The translations under genes were made by a program, and so were the position numbers. Under the pieces are notes generated by a model that worked only from the letters and a program-made list of their open reading frames with translations, searched no databases and was not told where the DNA came from. Positions 12,101 to 25,048 of a stretch of 64,000 nucleotides of DNA are shown in pieces. Positions within the stretch are counted from its first letter, which is position 1. Each line of letters starts with the position of its first letter. Location: NCBI RefSeq assembly GCF_037038585.1, contig NC_092526.1, positions 35,539,501-35,603,500 on the forward strand, written 5' to 3'. Source of the DNA: Patagioenas fasciata. Its lineage: Eukaryota; Chordata; Aves; Columbiformes; Columbidae.

Positions 12101-14260
12101 TCCCTTTACTTCACTTCCAAAAATCTCATTGAAGACAACTTTGGGGACATCCCGTACTTGTGCACAATTCTTTCATTAATTGTTTGCTGCAGTTTATGTT
12201 GAGCACAAAGGAACTAGAGCAGTCATTACCTTGTGCTTACCAAGAGCACCCCATGGGTGAGAGACAGCCTGTGATGCTTCAGAAAGGCCATCCAGCATAG
12301 GACAGGGCAGCACAGGGGGAGCCAAGGTGACAGCTGGAAGAAGAAGACCTCCCTAGCACAGCAAGGGTAAGGGGCATGGGGAATGTGCTAGAGCAGGATG
12401 TGCACAGCAGTTCACCAGGAGAGAGATGAAGTAGATGGGCTCATGGTCAGCTCCTTGTTCAAGCAGCCTTGGGACAAAGAGCCCTTTAGCTGACACCAAA
12501 TCTACCAATTTCCACATACACAATAATGGAAATACTCCTACTCACCGGCTTATCTGGCACTTGTCACTTTAAAAAGTGAAGGCAAAGCTTTTTAGCTGTG
12601 AGGCTAGGAAGTAAGCAAGCCAGGGTGAACAGATCTTGGATGCAACATTAACTTAGGTGAAGTCATTTGTTCATAAGCTTCCGCCAAGCCTCTGACTTCG
12701 CAAAGCACAGCTGGGCTCAAAGCAAGATAAACACCTGTTCTGGAGAGCTTCCAAAGCCAGAACTGTCCAATACTGAGTGTAACTGCCCAAATAAGACCTA
12801 AGTATCCCCCGTTCCTCCTCTTCCTACTCATACTTCAATAATAGTCTCTCTGTTAAATAACACAGGTCAGTACACATCTGTACTGTCTCATCCAAATTAG
12901 GAAAGTTGCTCTTACGCACCCCTATCTGGCTTTCTGAATGTGCTCCCCTATCTCCTCTGAGGTTTTATCTACCAAGTTAGGGAGACCCATGTCTTTGAAA
13001 GTCTGGCAAAAATTTCTGCCTATGTCTTGCCGTCTGCCAAGGTCAACCATTTCTGCATTGATGTGGTCTTTGTGTATTATTATAAAAAGAAAAATAAATC
13101 ACCATGGCAAGAGATTCCTTTCACTTTCTGCAGAAACAAAGCTCCTTACTTCACCCCAGCTCCATCAGATCCCAGAGTCTGTTGGAAATGAAAACCAACA
13201 GCCTCTAGAAATGACCCACAGGATCCCTTACCACTTGGAATCACAGACCCAGCAAGCTCTGCTGCAATCCTGGCCAACTCAACTCCCTTTCACTTGATGT
13301 CTCGTGATGGGAAAAGAGCATTGCAGCTATCCGTACAGTCCCTGCTGGGATTTAATAGCAAAGGGTCCCATCTTGAGCCTTTGGGAACCTCATTTAATTC
13401 CTCCAAGATGTAATTTGCTTCACATTGCTTCCCAGCATAAATTCTGGGAAGATCTGGTTCTGGTTTCAGACTTCTTTTCTTTGTACTTCTCAATCTCCAT
13501 CTCTGTAACTCTGTTTTCCCATCTCCAAAATCAAGGTAATGCTCTAAAACATTTAAAACTTGCTTTGAGCTCTCTGAAAGATAAGCCTGAGGCATTGTTA
13601 TTCCATAGGACACACTGGTTCAAAAGCTGTTGATTCACAGCTTTATAAACCTCATATGAGATTTAAGACAGCCAAGTGTGTAGAACAGTTTATCTGCAAG
13701 GTTACAGCTACTGCTCCTGATTTCCTTCTCTCATGCGGTATACAACATAAAAATCCCAATTTGAATGGGAATGGTTTGTAAATGAATCACTGTTTCTTAA
13801 TGACAGTAAAAGGAAAAATAATCTGTGTGCATGTCCATAGCCAACCTGTGCAGGGACAGCTTGACAGTGGCTGCTGAGGTCTGGGATGCATGCTTGGACA
13901 CAGGAACGAGGGGGCCCTAGCTAATGCTGGTAAAGACTGCTCTGCCATCTTTGTTTCTCAGACACTAAACTGACCTGGTAAGCATCAACACTGTTCCAAC
14001 ATGAGGGACAGCTTTCTTTTTAGGACCAACATGCAGTCTTCTGAATCTGAAACTGAAATGTCACACTTCTGAGGGTTTTTAGGGATCAAAGCACTGCTCA
14101 TCTCCAGTCCCTCCAGGGATGAGTAATGAGGCCAAATGCTTTCTTGGAATTAGCACGAGGACAAAATGACACTGTGCTGTAGAGCTGTGTTTTTAAAGAA
14201 CAAATTGGATCTTTTTGTTATTTTTGTTGTTAGGTTCAGTTATGGGGTAGCAGATCTGAT
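9187..14260. other. Non-coding; one weak exon candidate at 9.8-9.9 kb
   Basis: Mostly featureless. A minus-strand segment, 9938-9780, has splice-like borders and 52 open codons, discussed under findings. An AT-rich segment (10.2-10.5 kb) carries the 16-bp palindrome. Confidence 0.5.
10345..10360. repeat. Perfect 16-bp palindrome
   Basis: TACACTATATAGTGTA is self-complementary over all 16 bases. It sits in an AT-rich stretch with no open frame of note. Confidence 0.85.
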
Positions 14261-14277
14261 GGGGGGGGGTGGGTGGG
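14261..14277 (+). repeat. G-run, quadruplex-capable
   Basis: Nine G, then T, GGG, T, GGG. This gives at least four G3 runs with one-base loops and meets the usual G-quadruplex pattern on the + strand. No gene is adjacent. Confidence 0.7.
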
Positions 14278-14431
14278 CATTCTCCTGTTGATCTGGTAAA
14301 CACATCATCTAAATACAATCCACTCTAGCAAACAGGCAAGCCCGGGGAGATGAAGGAAACCACATTAAAAACACGATGAAAGTTGCCTCAAGGCTCCTTA
14401 TGTCACACTTGGGCTTTAGGCAGTTGTTGCC

Positions 14432-14451
14432 TTTTTTTTTTTTTTTTTTTT
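14432..14451. repeat. Poly(T) run, 20 bases
   Basis: This is the longest homopolymer in the window. T-rich sequence follows (TTTTATTTCTTCTC). No retrocopy with an identifiable body is attached. Confidence 0.85.
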
Positions 14452-17038
14452 AATTTTATTTCTTCTCTTTTTCTTCTGTTAATAAAACGAAACCTCACAT
14501 CCTTCACTTTGGTGTTAAAGGTTGAAAAGACCCTTCAGCTTCTCCCCCAAACACACAAAGGCACACAAGCCAAGGGCATGTTAAAGGTTCACAGGCAAGA
14601 TAGATTTGGGTTCCTGGGTTTTTTGGGAAGCTGACCTGCCTTCTTGGTTGGAGACAAAGCAATTTTCACAGGAAGTAGTCAGCTAAAGGCCAGTCTGGGC
14701 CAAAGTAGACAACTGGGATCCCTTGGCATCTCCCAGTGGCTCCTCCAAGAGGGACAAGCAACACAGAGAGAGAAGGAACAGTGCCAGGTGGGGACCCTGT
14801 GCACCCTATGGGTATGACCCATGGCTCATTATGCTGGAGAAGGCAGAGAAAGAGGTAAACCCCAAAACACTGCGTTATTTCTACCCTGTTGTGAATTCCC
14901 TTCAGCAACAACACAGCTAAATAAAACTCACACATGGTTTATTTTTGGATTAGCCACCCCGCTTCCTCCCAAATATGATTTATAGTGCTATTGTTCTGTG
15001 CTCTGACCTAACACACCAAATGCTTTGAGCTTTGCAGCTCCCTCTCTGCTCCTTCCATCACGCAGGTGTAACTGCTGTAAAAGCGAGGGAGAGGAGGAAG
15101 AGGGAGGAAGGAAACAGAAGAGAAAACAAGGGGAAAAAGTTGAGGCTGCAGACGCACACATCTGCTTTCTGATTAATTCAGGGTATGGCACACGCGTATG
15201 GGTCCCTTTTTATTGCTAACATTCCTTATAAGTTAGCAACATTTTTTTTTACACACATCCCGCCCCTCTCCCCTTTCCTCCGAACTTCAGATGTCCCAGA
15301 GGAATGTTTAAATAGTTATGGAATCCCAGAGGAGTTTGCCGCTTCCCTTTTTAATTTGTTCCATGCTAGTTGCTGGTTTTTAAAGCAGTGCCCAGTTTAC
15401 TCTTTCCTCAAGGCGAGCTCAGGGCTCCATGTTCTGGCTCTGGCACAGAACTCATTATAACTTTGTTCCCCAAATCCCCACAGGTTTATAGCATGGTTAT
15501 AATAATTTACTTGATGCTGAAATTTGTGATTACCTGTTCTGATTTTTGAGCGTTGGTTTAAATACAAATGCTAAAAATACCAGCTTAAGCCAATCAAAAA
15601 AGACATTATTGGCTGTTTTTCACTTGGCCAGCTTTCACAGGCAAGCTGCAATCCTATAAGGCCAATGAAATGCCTGGTGCTATCTAGCCCTAGACACAGA
15701 GTTATGTCTTTGCAGAGCCAGATGAAGAAAAAAATAATAAAAAGTGTAGTAAAAAGGAGGAGCCTGGAACTGGGTTTTGACCTTTATGGTCCAGTAACAG
15801 TGGGCAATCAGGGTTGCTAAAGCACTAGATGGCACTTGCTGTTTTTAACCTCATCAGACCCCTTTGCCCTCCAACCACTGCTCCAAGGTTGGGGAGTGAT
15901 GGCAGGTGCTGGGAAATGGGCCCAAGGTCGTGGAGAAAGTGCATAGCAGGAAAAGGACTTAAATTTATTCTTTCCAAAATCAGGACTTTAGCTGCTAGAC
16001 TTCCTAATTTATTTATTTTTTTTCCATCAGGAGCATAACACAGAGTCACTCTGCCTGGCTCTGGCCCTCCTGTAATCCCTTTGTCTGAAGGGAAACCATC
16101 TCATCAGCTTTATGAAAGTCCCTTAGCAACAGCTGCTTCCAAACTAAAGGCAGAAAAGCCTCAGACACAGAGAAGCCATGAGATGACTGCACTAGGAAAT
16201 AAAATTTATAAAACTCGGAAGTGTTTAAGAAGTCTTTTCTAAATATGGCACAATGAAAGAAAAAAAATAAAGAGGTGTCCAAAGAATTAAGAAGGGTGAC
16301 GCATCTTGAAACATTCCTTGTTAATTAAGAGAAGGTAAACAAATACAGGCCACACGTGTCATTAATAGTTCCAGTTAACACTCCTAAGCCCAATATTTTG
16401 TCAAATCAAGTATTGCTTCTTCCTATAAGAGATTTTTTGTTCATTAAGAAAACAAATTCCAATGAAAATGCAACGCTACATTTCTGTTGGTGAACACTAC
16501 TTTCTAGCCAGCTCTGTATCCAAATGCCTTTGAGTATTAGTGAAGGAAATTTCTGTGTCACTGATGAGACAGAGCGTTTTTGGGAATCAGAACGTGGGGA
16601 ACAGTAACATAGTTCTAGCCTTCCAAGCAAAGAAAGCAGATTCACTTATTGCCCTAAGAAATCTCCTGTAACCAGCAAAGCGGAGCAAGGCTGAACAGGG
16701 GAAAACCTGCAAAGAGATAACCAAACCCAACCATGTTTTCTGGAACACGAATGATCTAATGGAGCTTGTCTATGTCTGTGCTACACTTGACAGTATAAAG
16801 GGAGGACATTCCTGACTAGGCAAGACGGAAATATATTTCAAACACCTTTTATGTCACCTACCAAGTTGCTTAGGACTTGGCCCACTGAGATGCTTGACTC
16901 CAAATTTTCAGTGTACAAAGCCTTGGACAGTGCCTAAAGCCACTGGGTGCCTCATTGCCTGACTCAGTTGTTCCTTACACCAGACAGTTTGGTTTTCAGT
17001 GTGCACGGAAACCCTTACAAAAGCCAGGTGGGTTCCAG
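14452..17038. other. Non-coding; AT-rich conserved-looking segment at 15.5-15.8 kb
   Basis: No gene seen. The 15480-15790 stretch is AT-rich and contains clustered TAAT, CCAAT and CTAAAAATA-type motifs, suggesting but not showing an enhancer. Confidence 0.5.
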
Positions 17039-17320
17039 GAACCCAACCCTGGCACTAACCCATGCCCCTAAGAACCTTGTCTCCACGTCTGTTCAACCCC
17101 TCCAGGAATGGTGACTCCACTGCTGCCCTGAGCAGCCTGTTCCAACACCCAACAACCCTTTCCATGCAAAAATATTTCCAAATATCCTATTTAAACCTCA
17201 CCTAGCGCAACTTGAGGCCATTTCCTCTCGTCCTGTCACTTGTTCCTTGGGAGAAGAGACCAACCGCCTCCATGCTACAACCTCCTTTCAGGCAGTTGCA
17301 GAGAGCGAGAAGGTCTCCTT
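17039..17320 (-). mobile_element. CR1 LINE fragment, 3'-proximal part
   Basis: About 280 bases match the reverse complement of the avian CR1 3' region. Hallmark stretches include GGTGACTCCACTGCTGCCCT, GCAGCCTGTTCCAACA, CGCAACTTGAGGCCATTTCC, TTGGGAGAAGAGACCAAC and ACAACCTCCTTTCAGG. The element therefore lies on the minus strand. The terminal 8-bp tail repeats expected at its 3' end (below 17039) are missing, and the match stops abruptly near 17320, so both ends are truncated. Recognition is from remembered consensus; RepeatMasker would give the subfamily. Confidence 0.88.
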
Positions 17321-20300
17321 CTGTTGGGCTGGGGCTTCCCAGAGAGCTTTTGGGAGGACTCGGAGAAAGCTCACCACAGCTCTGACACAAGGTACTGCTG
17401 AAAGGACAACTCCTCTCTGAGGTCTGCCAGCTTCTTCTGATGCATGAAGAAAACCAGTAGTTTCCCTGGCAAAACATTACACCCAAATTGGATGCTGATC
17501 CCAGAAGTCCCAGAAGTCCAACACAACGTATCCCTTAGATATTTGTGCAGAGAGCAGACGCTGTTTGTGCCCTTCAGATACCTTTATTCAGGGAAATAGC
17601 AGCTTTGGACACTCCTTTGTCTGAGAAGAGAGCAATCCAGTGCATTTTTGCCCAGATAATAAAGCTACTCTTACTTCACGGACTCCAGGAAGACTTGAAA
17701 AGGGAAGGAGCTGAGACTAGTTCTAGAACCTGATAATCCCCTCTGCAATGAGGAGCGATTGATGCTTTTCCACTGCCCAGAGGACAGGTAGGGGACCATA
17801 AACTTGTGTGAGTGCTCTGAAGGCTCAGCAAGGAAGATCTCAGTGGTACCTTGAGCTAGGTGAATTATTTCCCCTGCTACTCAAGGGCACGTGCCACTTG
17901 CCTGTTTTCACATCTCATTACTCATCTCAGTTCCAGGCTTTTGTTTAAAAACATTTCAATCAAATCAGCTCCATTAGTCTGGCTTGTGGGGGCAGGGAAT
18001 TGGGGTTTTGTAATTTTTCTTTTTTTCTAATTTCATTGTGGTTGCGTGGTTCCACCCATGTGCTGCTTTGAAAGACTGTTCACCGGTATCCGAAAAACAA
18101 AGGTAAAACTTAGGGGCGGGCAATCCCCAGGAAATGAACATCCACCAACTCTCTGTGAATGGAGACAGCTGAAACTATGTGCCTTTATAGGGAAAATTAA
18201 TTTTATGTATAATTCTCCCTTCCATTTCTATGTGTGGTATCCATGCTGTTTCAATTTCTCTGTGACAAAATGTATTATTGATAGGAACCAGACCTGTGGC
18301 TGCTTTAGTACTTAGATATCTAAATACTTGCCTGCAAGTACCATCTATCACTAAAGCGAAAAACCATGTCACTTGCAATGTCCTTTGGGAAGAAGAAAAC
18401 CACAATTCTTTCAAGATTTGCCAGTTACTTTACAAGTTAAGCCTGTCAGTTCAGCACTAAATCTTGGACTTAAAATGGCAAAATGAAAAAGTCAAAGAAA
18501 AGGACCCTGTTTCAAAGCTGGAAAATTGAGTTTGTCTGAGATATTTTATGCTTGTGTTTGGGACTCGCGATGATTGATTCATGGGTTAGGGAACTGTGTG
18601 TGCTGACAGCTCTGAGCGTCCTGCCTTCCCTTTGCGAGCATGGATTAGTTCTGCCGTAAACAGGCTGAAACTAAGAGACGGGTGAGTAAACAACAGCGCT
18701 CTCCAGCTTGCCATCACCTCCCACCTGCAAGCCATGGGCTTTCCAAGCAGCCTTTAGCTCCACCACAGAGGTGAAGGTTTCCCTACCGTCTATACAGCCA
18801 GACACAGAGACGACTGGAGCTGCCTGCAGCCACCCAGACCATCAGCATCCCAGTTAATACCAGAAACGTGCATCCCCTCCTGGACTAGGCATGAGACCTT
18901 TGTTGGAGCAGAGTTCAACCAGAGCATTTCAGGGTAGTAGAAAATGGAGCACAGTGGATCAAAGATGACGTGGTCTGGCTGCCAGAGCATCTCTCTCACA
19001 GCACCCAAGGATTTTAAGCTTCTAGGGAGTGCAGAAGGGGCAGAGCAGGGGCAGAGCAGTTTGCAACCTGCTTTTCATCTGGTTGCTTTACAACCAGGAG
19101 GCTTGGGGCAGGACAAATTTAATTGGATTATTTTCTCATCCTCCTGCCTGTCCCAGCGGGACTCTGGGCAGTGAGAGGCAGACGGAGGGTCAAGCAACAG
19201 TGTCATCTGTGGCAGGACGTGCCTATCTATCAGACCCCACCACCACATCTGCCTTTTCACCTTTTGTTGCAGCACTGGAGGCAGTACTAGGCACTTTACA
19301 AACATCTGGAAAACAACCATGCTGTAAATTTGACGGACACAAACTCATCACTTTGGCCCTTCCTGTGTGGTTGTCCCATGGTGAGTTACCAGCGGGTCTT
19401 GCTCCCCCCACATTGGGCATGTTTAGGACCATAAATCACAGAACCACGCTCAGTGGGGACAAAGCATCACTGGTACCACTGGAGCAGGGACTGGTCACCA
19501 TGTCAAGAAGCATGCTCAGCGTGCCTTTGTCCTTTTCCTTCACAAACGCATTACCACACATACCTTAAAAGATCATCTGCAGCCAGAGATGCTGTCAACA
19601 GATCACTTTGACAGACGAGTTGAAGGACCTGCTCAGATTTTCTGCAAAAACTGCATATCCACATGAGCTTCATCCCTTGTGGGTGATATTCTCAAAGCGC
19701 TTCACTTTGGTCCAAATGCTCTCTGTGAGTCAGGAAAACCCTGGATCTCTAATCCCAGGTATTTGCTGGAGCAATCCTGCAATGGTGAAGATGAGGATTA
19801 AACTGGGGAAAGGCAAAGGCTATGTATACACTGCTCCCTATGAGAAGGGAGACCACAAGATCTACATTTGAAGGAAGAGGGTAAAAAAATTCTCATTCAC
19901 AACATGTAATGAAAAACATCTTTTTCTCTCCCACCTTGCCCCTGAGACAGTTTTCACAGAAATGTCAGTTTTCAGTTTCTTTTTTGTGGATTTACTGAAG
20001 AGCAGAGAAGTCCCTCTTTTCATCAATAAAATAGTCAAATCCCCCCTAAGTCTAGTGAAACAAAAATAAAAATAAGAAGAGTGAGAGAAAAGAAGGGATT
20101 GTTTCCTGGGGGAAAACCTGGGCAAGGTCTAGCAGAGAATTAGGTCTATTTATTTCATTATTGCTAGGAGTCTAATTGTCATTAGACCTTAATTGTATCT
20201 CAGCGTGCTTTGCAAAGCAAAGAAAGAAGCAGCCTGTGCTGGCCACTGGATGCAGTCATCTGCTCTTTTGATAGCATGTTTGCGTGTGTCTATTTTCTCC

Positions 20301-23300
20301 TTTCATCTTTATACATGCTAGGAAGTCGAGGCTGCTGTGATCCTACCGCACCTGACAGCTTTGCTGTCCAGACAGCTTTACAGCCTGTTCAAGAGCTCAG
20401 GCTCCTGAGACTGAACCAACAGTGCTGCAGGGGTCTAAGGCTGGGGCTGTCTGTACCAGATACCGCCTTGCGAGCTCTTGTTTTATTACTTCTGCCACCC
20501 CTTTTGTCTTGCTGCCACGTTCAGCAGGTGTTGCTCTTTTGTAGCAGATCCTTTTGATAAGACATCAAAAAAGCTTCATTAGGCACAAGAAAAGGGATAT
20601 TTGCTTAGGCTATATTTGTTCCCTGATTACCATATATAATCTTCCATTACTAACAAACGGAGGTGGCCACAAGGGTTGTATTTTTAAAAGCTTAATTGAT
20701 ATAAACCAAGTTTCAGAATTGCAGCCAGATAAAACTCTTCTGCTTGTGCTTGAGGACAAGTTGATATCAGGGGAGCAAAACAAGTGGCAGCCCAGATCAC
20801 ATGCAAACAGCATCCTCCCTCTTGTGTCATTTAAACTCAACAAGTGACTGCTCAACCAAGGTGCAAGGGAGGAGTACTGGGAGGCTGTTCCCTTGAAAGA
20901 GGCTAGTGCTGGTCCAAGGTGGGATCCAGCACAGAATCCAGGATCTCCTCAGGAAGGTGCTTAGGGGCTCCAGGCAGCCCTTCATTTGCCATCCTCCTTC
21001 CCTTTTCCCCAAACAATCTATGCAAACACCAGTGACAAAGACTTGAAGACTGGAAGATATCCCCCAAATTTTGCTTAATTACCCTTCCTGGTCTCTGTGG
21101 GACTGGTTTACCTCCTGGGTTTTCCACTCTGCAGAGGTTGGGCAGTGCCTTGGCTGCTTCTCTCTGCACCTCCTTACAGTATGGCTTTGTGTCAGTCCAT
21201 TTCTCCCCGTGCTGTGAGCACATGTTCAGACCAAAGGAGTTGATTTCTGGGGCCATGGTTTAGCTTTCTAATGATGCGTGAATGCTGGGGGCAATTTGTG
21301 GTTTTACTTTTATAAATAGATGCTCTGTTTCCTTGGATTTCTGGTGGTGTGAGGCTTAGCACATTCATTAATCTCAGCATTTTAAGACTGAAAAAAAAAA
21401 AAAAAGGAAAAATAATAATCAGACAGTTCGTGATTTTTCTTAATAGACTCCAGGGGATGGAATGCAACTTCCTCCCCCCTCAAAGCAATAGTGATTCAAA
21501 ACATGAGGGCTGAGTGAGTGAAGTTGCAGCATTTTGAGAGCAATAGCAGTAGCAAAGTCTACAGCCCTGTGGCTAAAGAGGCAATGAAAAAAGGCCTGGG
21601 ACCAGCTGTACCATCTGAAATGTAGATGCATGCAAGAAGACCATTACCACAAGAGTGCTGTCAGCTTCACTCTTGAGATGAATTTTGTTCAGTGCACCAA
21701 TTCTCCTGGCCTTCACGTAACCCTGCACATACTTCACACTGTTTAGGATGCATCCGTATCTGGAAAGGGTTCACTGAATACGTTTAGAGTTAAGCATGTG
21801 CTTCAGTCCTCCATAAATGGGGATTTTTTTAGGCACACAGAAACACCATTCAGAACGATCAGGGATGTAAATGCAAACTGAAGCTGATTCCTTACTGATT
21901 TTGATATGACATAGTTCAATGTAAACAAGACAGACAGCAGAGGTCGTGCAGTAAGTTTGCAACAGCAATGACAATTTCATGCATCAGCGTATCAGTAATT
22001 AACACAACATATCAGAGTTTCTGCTTTCAGTGTACAGAGGAGCCAGAAGACAGGATAAAACTTTCACCATTAGGAGGTGAATTGTTTTTTTATCATGCCT
22101 AATATAACACAGTTCATCAGTTACAGATAAGGATTAACATACAGTGGGTGGCTTTTGGTTGCCTTCACACATGAGAAGTGCAAGGAACACCCCGGGGCTC
22201 CTTCATACTGCCCTTACCTTCATCTTCTAATTCATAGAGGTCGATACAGAAGGCTGAAATTCTTCTGCACTAACATGACTTTTGTTATGTAAGATTCAGA
22301 AATGCTAGAACAACTCCTGAATCAGCCAGGGAAGAGCTTTCCATGCTGTCAAATCTTACTGCGCCAGAAGCACTGAGCTGCTGCTGAGCTGTGTGTTTGG
22401 ACATTTCTGGGGAAAGCACTCTGTTCCTAATACACAGTGGTGCAGCATCAGCTGTGCTGGGCTCTGCTGCCTTCCATTAACCCTTCATGGCTTTGCTGGG
22501 CACTGACTCTCTTTGCAGGGTGAGAGGAGAACCCGCTGTCCCTGTTCCTCGCCAACTAAGGACAGCAGGTGGGAGGCCGGCTGTTGACCAGCCTTGCCCC
22601 ACAAATTAACTGTACACAAGGTTAAGTGGTTTTGGAAAACATAAAGACCAGTGAGCCAACCCTCTGAGCAGGCAATGAGACTCACCACAAGAAAACCACA
22701 AATAAAATCAAAGCAAACAATGACCAGGAACTGGAGAAATTCAGATCACCATGAGGAGGTGGTTGTGAAGCAACTGGATGGTACTTTTTGATGGTGTCAC
22801 TCCATGACTGGCGGTACCCTTTCCCTACCACTTGGCACCATCTACTAGCTTCCTATGATCTTGGTGGCCTCTCAGATATAGGTTTGACCCAGATCAACAG
22901 ATCCATAGCCCTCTCTGAAGCCCTCTATGGTTCTGAGAGCCACATTTCACTTTTCTGTAACTGATGTGGCACAGCACATACACAAACACAGAAGAAGCAA
23001 GTATTTCCTAGGACACCAAAAGCATCTGCAGTGCTTCAGTAGGCATGCCTTGGCCTGGGTCAAAGCCCTGGTGCAGTGCAGGCGCAGAGGGATTCCCGAA
23101 GATGCCAAGTGACAGATGAGGTCCCTTCCTGGCACCCCTTTCTTGGGTACTTCCGCTGGAAAGGGGACGGGGTGGGGGTGCAAAGCATGTAGCATCTTTG
23201 CACTGCAAGGTCAGAGCTGGAGGGTTGTAACCAGAGCTGTAAGCTTAATTAGCCACAGTGTTATGGCAAGAAACAACAGAAAAAACTTGAATTGCTATTT

Positions 23301-24990
23301 CTGTTTCTTAGAAAAACTGCCACGACAGCCCTGCCTGCCCAGCTTCGCATTCCCTCTCCTGCCTGACCACATCCAGCTTTATCTCCATACCTGCAAGCTA
23401 TGGGCAGCCACGAAGCGGGGTGAGGGGCTCAGGCTGAAGGAATGCGATGGCTGCAGGACTTCACCCAGCCTGTCGTGTTGCCGTGACAGGGAAGCTACGT
23501 GTGGGCTGCAAGTCGGGCTGCGTCATTCCTCAAGACACCGCAATCTTCCTGATTGCATGACTTCATCGCAGCGCTGAAATCTTCACAATTTATGGGGATT
23601 TTCATGCAGCTGGATCTTGTACAAGAATTCTTTTCTTTTATACTTATTTCACATTCTACGTGACTTTTTGCATTTTTCTGTAAATGAGTGGTTCCCTTTC
23701 TCATAATGCAATGCTTTATTTTTTTGCAACATATCCAAGTAATCATGCGCAAAACACCCCTCTCTAGAACAAAGGGGGAAAAAATGCTGTACACATCACA
23801 TGATGGGCAAAGTCTCTGCAGCACGTCTGGGAAGATCTCTTTGCCAGGGACTACGCAGGCTCTTCAGACAGACATGGTGGGCCATACATAGTAATGACCA
23901 CACACACACACCAGCTACACAGCAATGTGACAGTGGGCTTGTGGTGTAAGTTGGGCTTCATTTCTGCTGCATTTTCTTGCTCCTGACCTGATAGAAGTTG
24001 AGCATTTCATACACTATAATTGCATGTGGATTCTTGTGTCTGGCTGAGCTCTGAGCACGTCTGCCAGGTGTGCTGGGCATGGCTGGAGGACACAGCATGG
24101 CTAAGTCCACCTGCATGCCCACATGGAGGCAAGCACTGTTGGCTAGAGTTGCGGGAAGAAGAGGATCTTTTCAGACATACCCACTTTTGGCATTTCTCTC
24201 AGTTAGGGGAGTAAGTAAAGCATCAAGGTGCTTAGTCCTGTCAAACAGTTGTGGCTGCAAGGCCACCAAAAAGGAAAACTCAGATGCTGGAGGAATCTGA
24301 AAATGTACTTCATGCATTGGCTGTACCTGTGCAATAGTTGCCAAGATTTTGGGTTCAGAGTACCTTAATTCTAGCCTAAAGCTGCACTCATCATCTGTAA
24401 GGAAAAGATGAAAACACCCAGAGATTTGCAGAAATAATGGAAGTGAACACATGCAGGTCCGGGGACACATCAACTCATTATTCTTAGAGCAGTTCCCAGC
24501 ATGGTTTCTACTTGCTTGCTTACATGGTCATTTACAACTTCCATGCCATTTCAAAGTCCCAAAGTATTTAAGAACAGAAAATTCACACCAGACAAAAGCT
24601 GTGGCCTTCTGTGCAATATTAAACACTACTTTACATTCTGAAGAATGTCTTGCAAATACTTATGTCTGATTCCAAATCTTGCTTTCAATTCTGAGTCAAC
24701 CAGCCCATCCTGAGCACTGAGTGCAGCATCCCTAAGGTCCATATCTGATCATTATGCCAGCGCATGCAGCAGGAGATGCAAACACATCCATAAAGGAAGA
24801 CCTTTGTCATACGCGGATACCTGAAACTTTTCTGATTCTAAAAAAGTCAGTAATAACGCTGTGCATTTCCAAATGTCATCTCTAGGATCTTCCTCACTTA
24901 ACTACTCTGTCTCTACTGACAGGTCTATCCTGGGCCATCAAACACTGTGCAGCATTTGCAAGTGCTAGGTCTGCTGTCCATGAATAAGAT
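17321..24990. other. Non-coding; weak exon candidate at 24.3-24.4 kb
   Basis: No gene recognised. Open frames such as 19029-19568 lack ATG and resemble nothing known to me. A minus-strand segment, 24394-24327, has a very good acceptor and an acceptable donor; see findings. Confidence 0.5.
23899..23912. repeat. (CA)7 dinucleotide repeat
   Basis: Seven uninterrupted CA units. Confidence 0.85.
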
Positions 24991-25048
24991 GGGGTGGTTT
25001 TTTGTTTGTTTTGTATTGGTTTGGTTTTTTTTTTTGTTTTAATTTTAT
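24991..25048. repeat. T/G-rich simple sequence
   Basis: Imperfect GGTTTTT and TTTG units end in an 11-base T run and TTTTAATTTTAT. Confidence 0.7.

Noticed and set aside
19029..19568. 179-codon plus-strand frame
   Set aside because: It has no ATG at its start, a random-looking translation, and overlapping frames on both strands.
20903..21256. 117-codon minus-strand frame with segments such as KEVQREAAKALPNL
   Set aside because: It is superficially protein-like, but I found no splice support or recognisable domain, and the overlapping frame at 20827-21012 is equally open.
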